Assembly: GCA_031269165.1 (NCBI GenBank)
Contig: JAISZQ010000360.1
Coordinates: forward strand, 1 to 14,748
Length of the DNA: 14,748 nt
Source: Spirochaetaceae bacterium
GTDB lineage: Bacteria > Spirochaetota > Spirochaetia > Treponematales > Breznakiellaceae
Direction of reading: 5' to 3'
This document shows positions 13,050-14,748 of this stretch, one piece after another. The notes below the pieces were generated by a model. It saw only the letters and a program-made list of their open reading frames with translations, ran no database searches and was not told the DNA's origin. How positions within the stretch are numbered: the stretch's first letter is position 1; each line of letters starts with the position of its first letter. A program made the translations under genes and the position numbers.

Positions 13050-14600
13050 ATGGAATACGCGGTTGCGGTGTTTGACGTCGGCATGACGAACAAGAAGGTT
13101 ACGGTCTTTGACGACACGCTGAAACGGCTTGACATGACGCATAAGAATTTCACGCCGCGCAAAGCGTCTGCGGGGGGGCGGGAGTTCGAGGTTCACGACC
13201 TTGCGGGGATCAAAGATTTCTTCTTGGGCGAGTTGCAGAAGTTTGCGGCAATGTATCCGATCAAGGCGGTTGCCGTGACGACGCACGGGGCGACGTTTGT
13301 CTGTCTCGACGAGGCGGGCGAGGTGTGCGCTCCCTGCGTGTTGTATACCCACGAGCCCGGAGAGGCGTTTCATCGGGCGTTTTACACGAAGGTAGGCGGC
13401 CGGGACACGCTACAAAGAACGACGTTCACCCCGCCATTTTCCGCGATGATCAACGCCGCGAAGGGGATTTTCTTTCTGCAAACATACCTGCCGGACGAGT
13501 TCGCGCGGACGAAGACCATCCTGAACTATCCGTCGTATTGGGGCTATGTGCTAAGCGGGGTGTGCGGCGCGGAGCCGACCTCTATCGGATGCCACACCTA
13601 TCTCTGGGATCACGCGAAAGGCGTCTACTCAGGAGTAACGGACAAACTGGGGATTCGCGGGTTGTTGCCCGAGAACTACCGGAACAGTTACGAGACGCTG
13701 GGGGTGATCCGGCCCCGGATCGCGCGGGAGACCGGGCTCTCTCCCGACACTATCGTAACAATGGGGATTCACGACTCCAACGCCTCGCTGCTCCCCTATC
13801 TTGTCAAGGAAAAGGCGGGCGATTTTGTCCTCAATTCCACAGGCACGTGGTGCGTTCTGATGAAGCCGGGGGAAACGCTGGACTACGAGCCCGGCGACAT
13901 CGGGAACGTCGTGTTTTTCAACCAGAGCGCGTTGCGAAAACCCGTGAAAACGGCGATTTTCTTGGGCGGCATGGAGTTAGACTCCTATATAACCCGCTAC
14001 CAAGAGATCAACGGTACCGCGACGTTTCCGCCCTACGACCCCGCCGCGTTTAATGCCGTGCACAGGGAAAACGACACCTTCCTTTTGCCGGAGATTGTCG
14101 CGGGATCGGGGCAGTTTGCTAAGACGAGGGCCGGGATTCTCGAAAAAGGGACGTTTTACCCGTTTGCCGAGATCACGCCCGGCCACCACCCGGAAATCAT
14201 CCGGCAACCCGAACGCTTTTGGGCGCTGGTTGACACCTCGCTCGTCATCCAAACGCTTGCCGCGCTGGACCGTGCCGGCCGGAAGAACGGCGACCGTGTC
14301 TTTACCGAGGGCGGGTTCCGCCGGAACCGGGGCTACAACGCGCTGCTCTCATTCGCGCTTCCCGATAACGAGGCTCTTCTTACCAATCTGAACGAGGCAA
14401 CCTCTTTCGGCGCGGCGATGACGGCGATAATGGCAATAAACGCAATGGCGACTCCTGTTGGAACGCGCGATGCCCTTGATGCTCTCGATCCCGGTCTCGT
14501 CAACATCGAATACCTCCCCTGCGACGCGGAGGAATTCCCGTTTTTTGAACGCTACCGTCAGCAATGGCTTACCCACGCGAGCCGGATTGCTTCGTCGTGA
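13050..14600 (+). CDS. FGGY-family carbohydrate kinase, candidate L-ribulokinase
   Basis: This 516-residue ATP-dependent sugar kinase has the two-domain FGGY fold. The N-terminal phosphate-1 motif is FDVGMTNKK (Asp9, Gly11, Thr13). TTHGATFVCLD lies at 77-87, the catalytic-base region GIHDSN has Asp242, STGTW is at 263-267, and the adenosine motif TEGGFRRNRGYN is at 419-430. All kinase motifs look intact. It is more like the rhamnulokinase/fuculokinase branch than AraB (E. coli AraB is 566 residues and different at the N-terminus). Divergent placement from araA-araD and the absence of araB here suggest it phosphorylates L-ribulose; L-rhamnulose, L-fuculose or another ketose remain possible. 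The ATG at 13050 has AGGGGG about five bases upstream. The last three codons (Ala-Ser-Ser-stop) are written in repeat-like sequence, ggattgcttcgtcg, identical over 14 bases to 14695-14708. Confidence 0.82.
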   Translation: MEYAVAVFDVGMTNKKVTVFDDTLKRLDMTHKNFTPRKASAGGREFEVHDLAGIKDFFLGELQKFAAMYPIKAVAVTTHGATFVCLDEAGEVCAPCVLYTHEPGEAFHRAFYTKVGGRDTLQRTTFTPPFSAMINAAKGIFFLQTYLPDEFARTKTILNYPSYWGYVLSGVCGAEPTSIGCHTYLWDHAKGVYSGVTDKLGIRGLLPENYRNSYETLGVIRPRIARETGLSPDTIVTMGIHDSNASLLPYLVKEKAGDFVLNSTGTWCVLMKPGETLDYEPGDIGNVVFFNQSALRKPVKTAIFLGGMELDSYITRYQEINGTATFPPYDPAAFNAVHRENDTFLLPEIVAGSGQFAKTRAGILEKGTFYPFAEITPGHHPEIIRQPERFWALVDTSLVIQTLAALDRAGRKNGDRVFTEGGFRRNRGYNALLSFALPDNEALLTNLNEATSFGAAMTAIMAINAMATPVGTRDALDALDPGLVNIEYLPCDAEEFPFFERYRQQWLTHASRIASS

Positions 14601-14613
14601 CGGCCACCTGCCG

Positions 14614-14745
14614 CCACCTGCCGTGGAGGCCCTTGGGCGCGTCGTACGGTGAACGCCCCTCGGCCCCCCTACGGGGGGAGAACGCCCCTCGACTGGATTG
14701 CTTCGTCGCTAACGGCAACTATGTTGCCGCCTCCTCGCAATGACA
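14614..14745 (+). repeat. 3' module, copy 2, ending in a half palindromic element
   Basis: The first 26 bases match 2791-2816 exactly. Then gaacgcccctc appears twice (14651 and 14680) around the hairpin CCCCCC-TAC-GGGGGG, followed by gactggattgc. The final part (14693-14745) is a right arm of the palindromic repeat family carrying its own mini-hairpin CGGCAAC-TAT-GTTGCCG (14713-14729) before cctcgcaatgac. The block gaacgcccctc is the reverse complement of the loop gaggggcgttc in elements B and D. Confidence 0.8.
14664..14678 (+). terminator. GC hairpin after the FGGY kinase
   Basis: CCCCCC-TAC-GGGGGG, a 6-bp stem, lies 64 bases downstream of the kinase stop. No T-run follows, so it is an mRNA 3' end hairpin or weak terminator. 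It corresponds by position to the hairpin at 2841-2855. Confidence 0.4.
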
Positions 14746-14748
14746 ATG

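Overview
The window is a GC-rich, gene-dense bacterial segment with eight well-supported genes, many palindromic repeats, and two small non-autonomous transposon-like elements. No 16S rRNA, tRNA or CRISPR is visible. A spirochaete (Treponema-like, perhaps of the gut or termite-gut type) is my best guess. It rests on the style of the chemotaxis receptor, the YFDWAAT opening of the cysteine desulfurase, and the VCAC lipobox of the lipoprotein. This is an inference, not proof.

Layout. Positions 1-248 hold a transposon-remnant sequence and a possible promoter. Positions 249-2779 hold a two-gene forward operon: a GH4 alpha-galacturonidase (LplD-like) and an APH-fold sugar kinase related to N-acetylhexosamine 1-kinase, overlapping by one base. 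Positions 2780-3496 hold no gene but a dense cluster of palindromic repeats. A reverse-strand chemotaxis receptor with a C-terminal hemerythrin domain (3497-6025) is divergent from a stand-alone cysteine desulfurase (6094-7236). The desulfurase converges on a reverse-strand pair: a lipoprotein with a lamin-tail domain (8338-9345), then an NrnA-type DHH phosphoesterase (7319-8302). A 279-bp MITE-like element follows (9478-9756). Then come reverse-strand araD (9905-10609) and araA (10972-12462), separated by two palindromic elements and a 24-bp tandem palindrome array. A second MITE (12661-12954), with another palindromic element nested inside, lies between araA and a divergent FGGY sugar kinase (13050-14600). 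The window ends in a truncated palindromic repeat.

How the genes work together. AraA and AraD supply the isomerase and epimerase steps of L-arabinose use. No classical araB is present. The divergent FGGY kinase is the obvious candidate for the L-ribulose kinase step. The GH4 enzyme would release galacturonate. Galacturonate and arabinose are both pectin sugars, so the window looks like part of a pectin-sugar diet, interrupted by sensing (chemoreceptor) and housekeeping genes (cysteine desulfurase, nanoRNase). araA has an unusually clear promoter, with a palindromic operator at the likely transcription start.

The most unusual content is the repeats. One family has conserved outer and inner stems with exchangeable mini-hairpins in each arm, predicting a four-way-junction fold. 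The MITEs have about 20-bp inverted ends and 4-bp target duplications that can be read directly.
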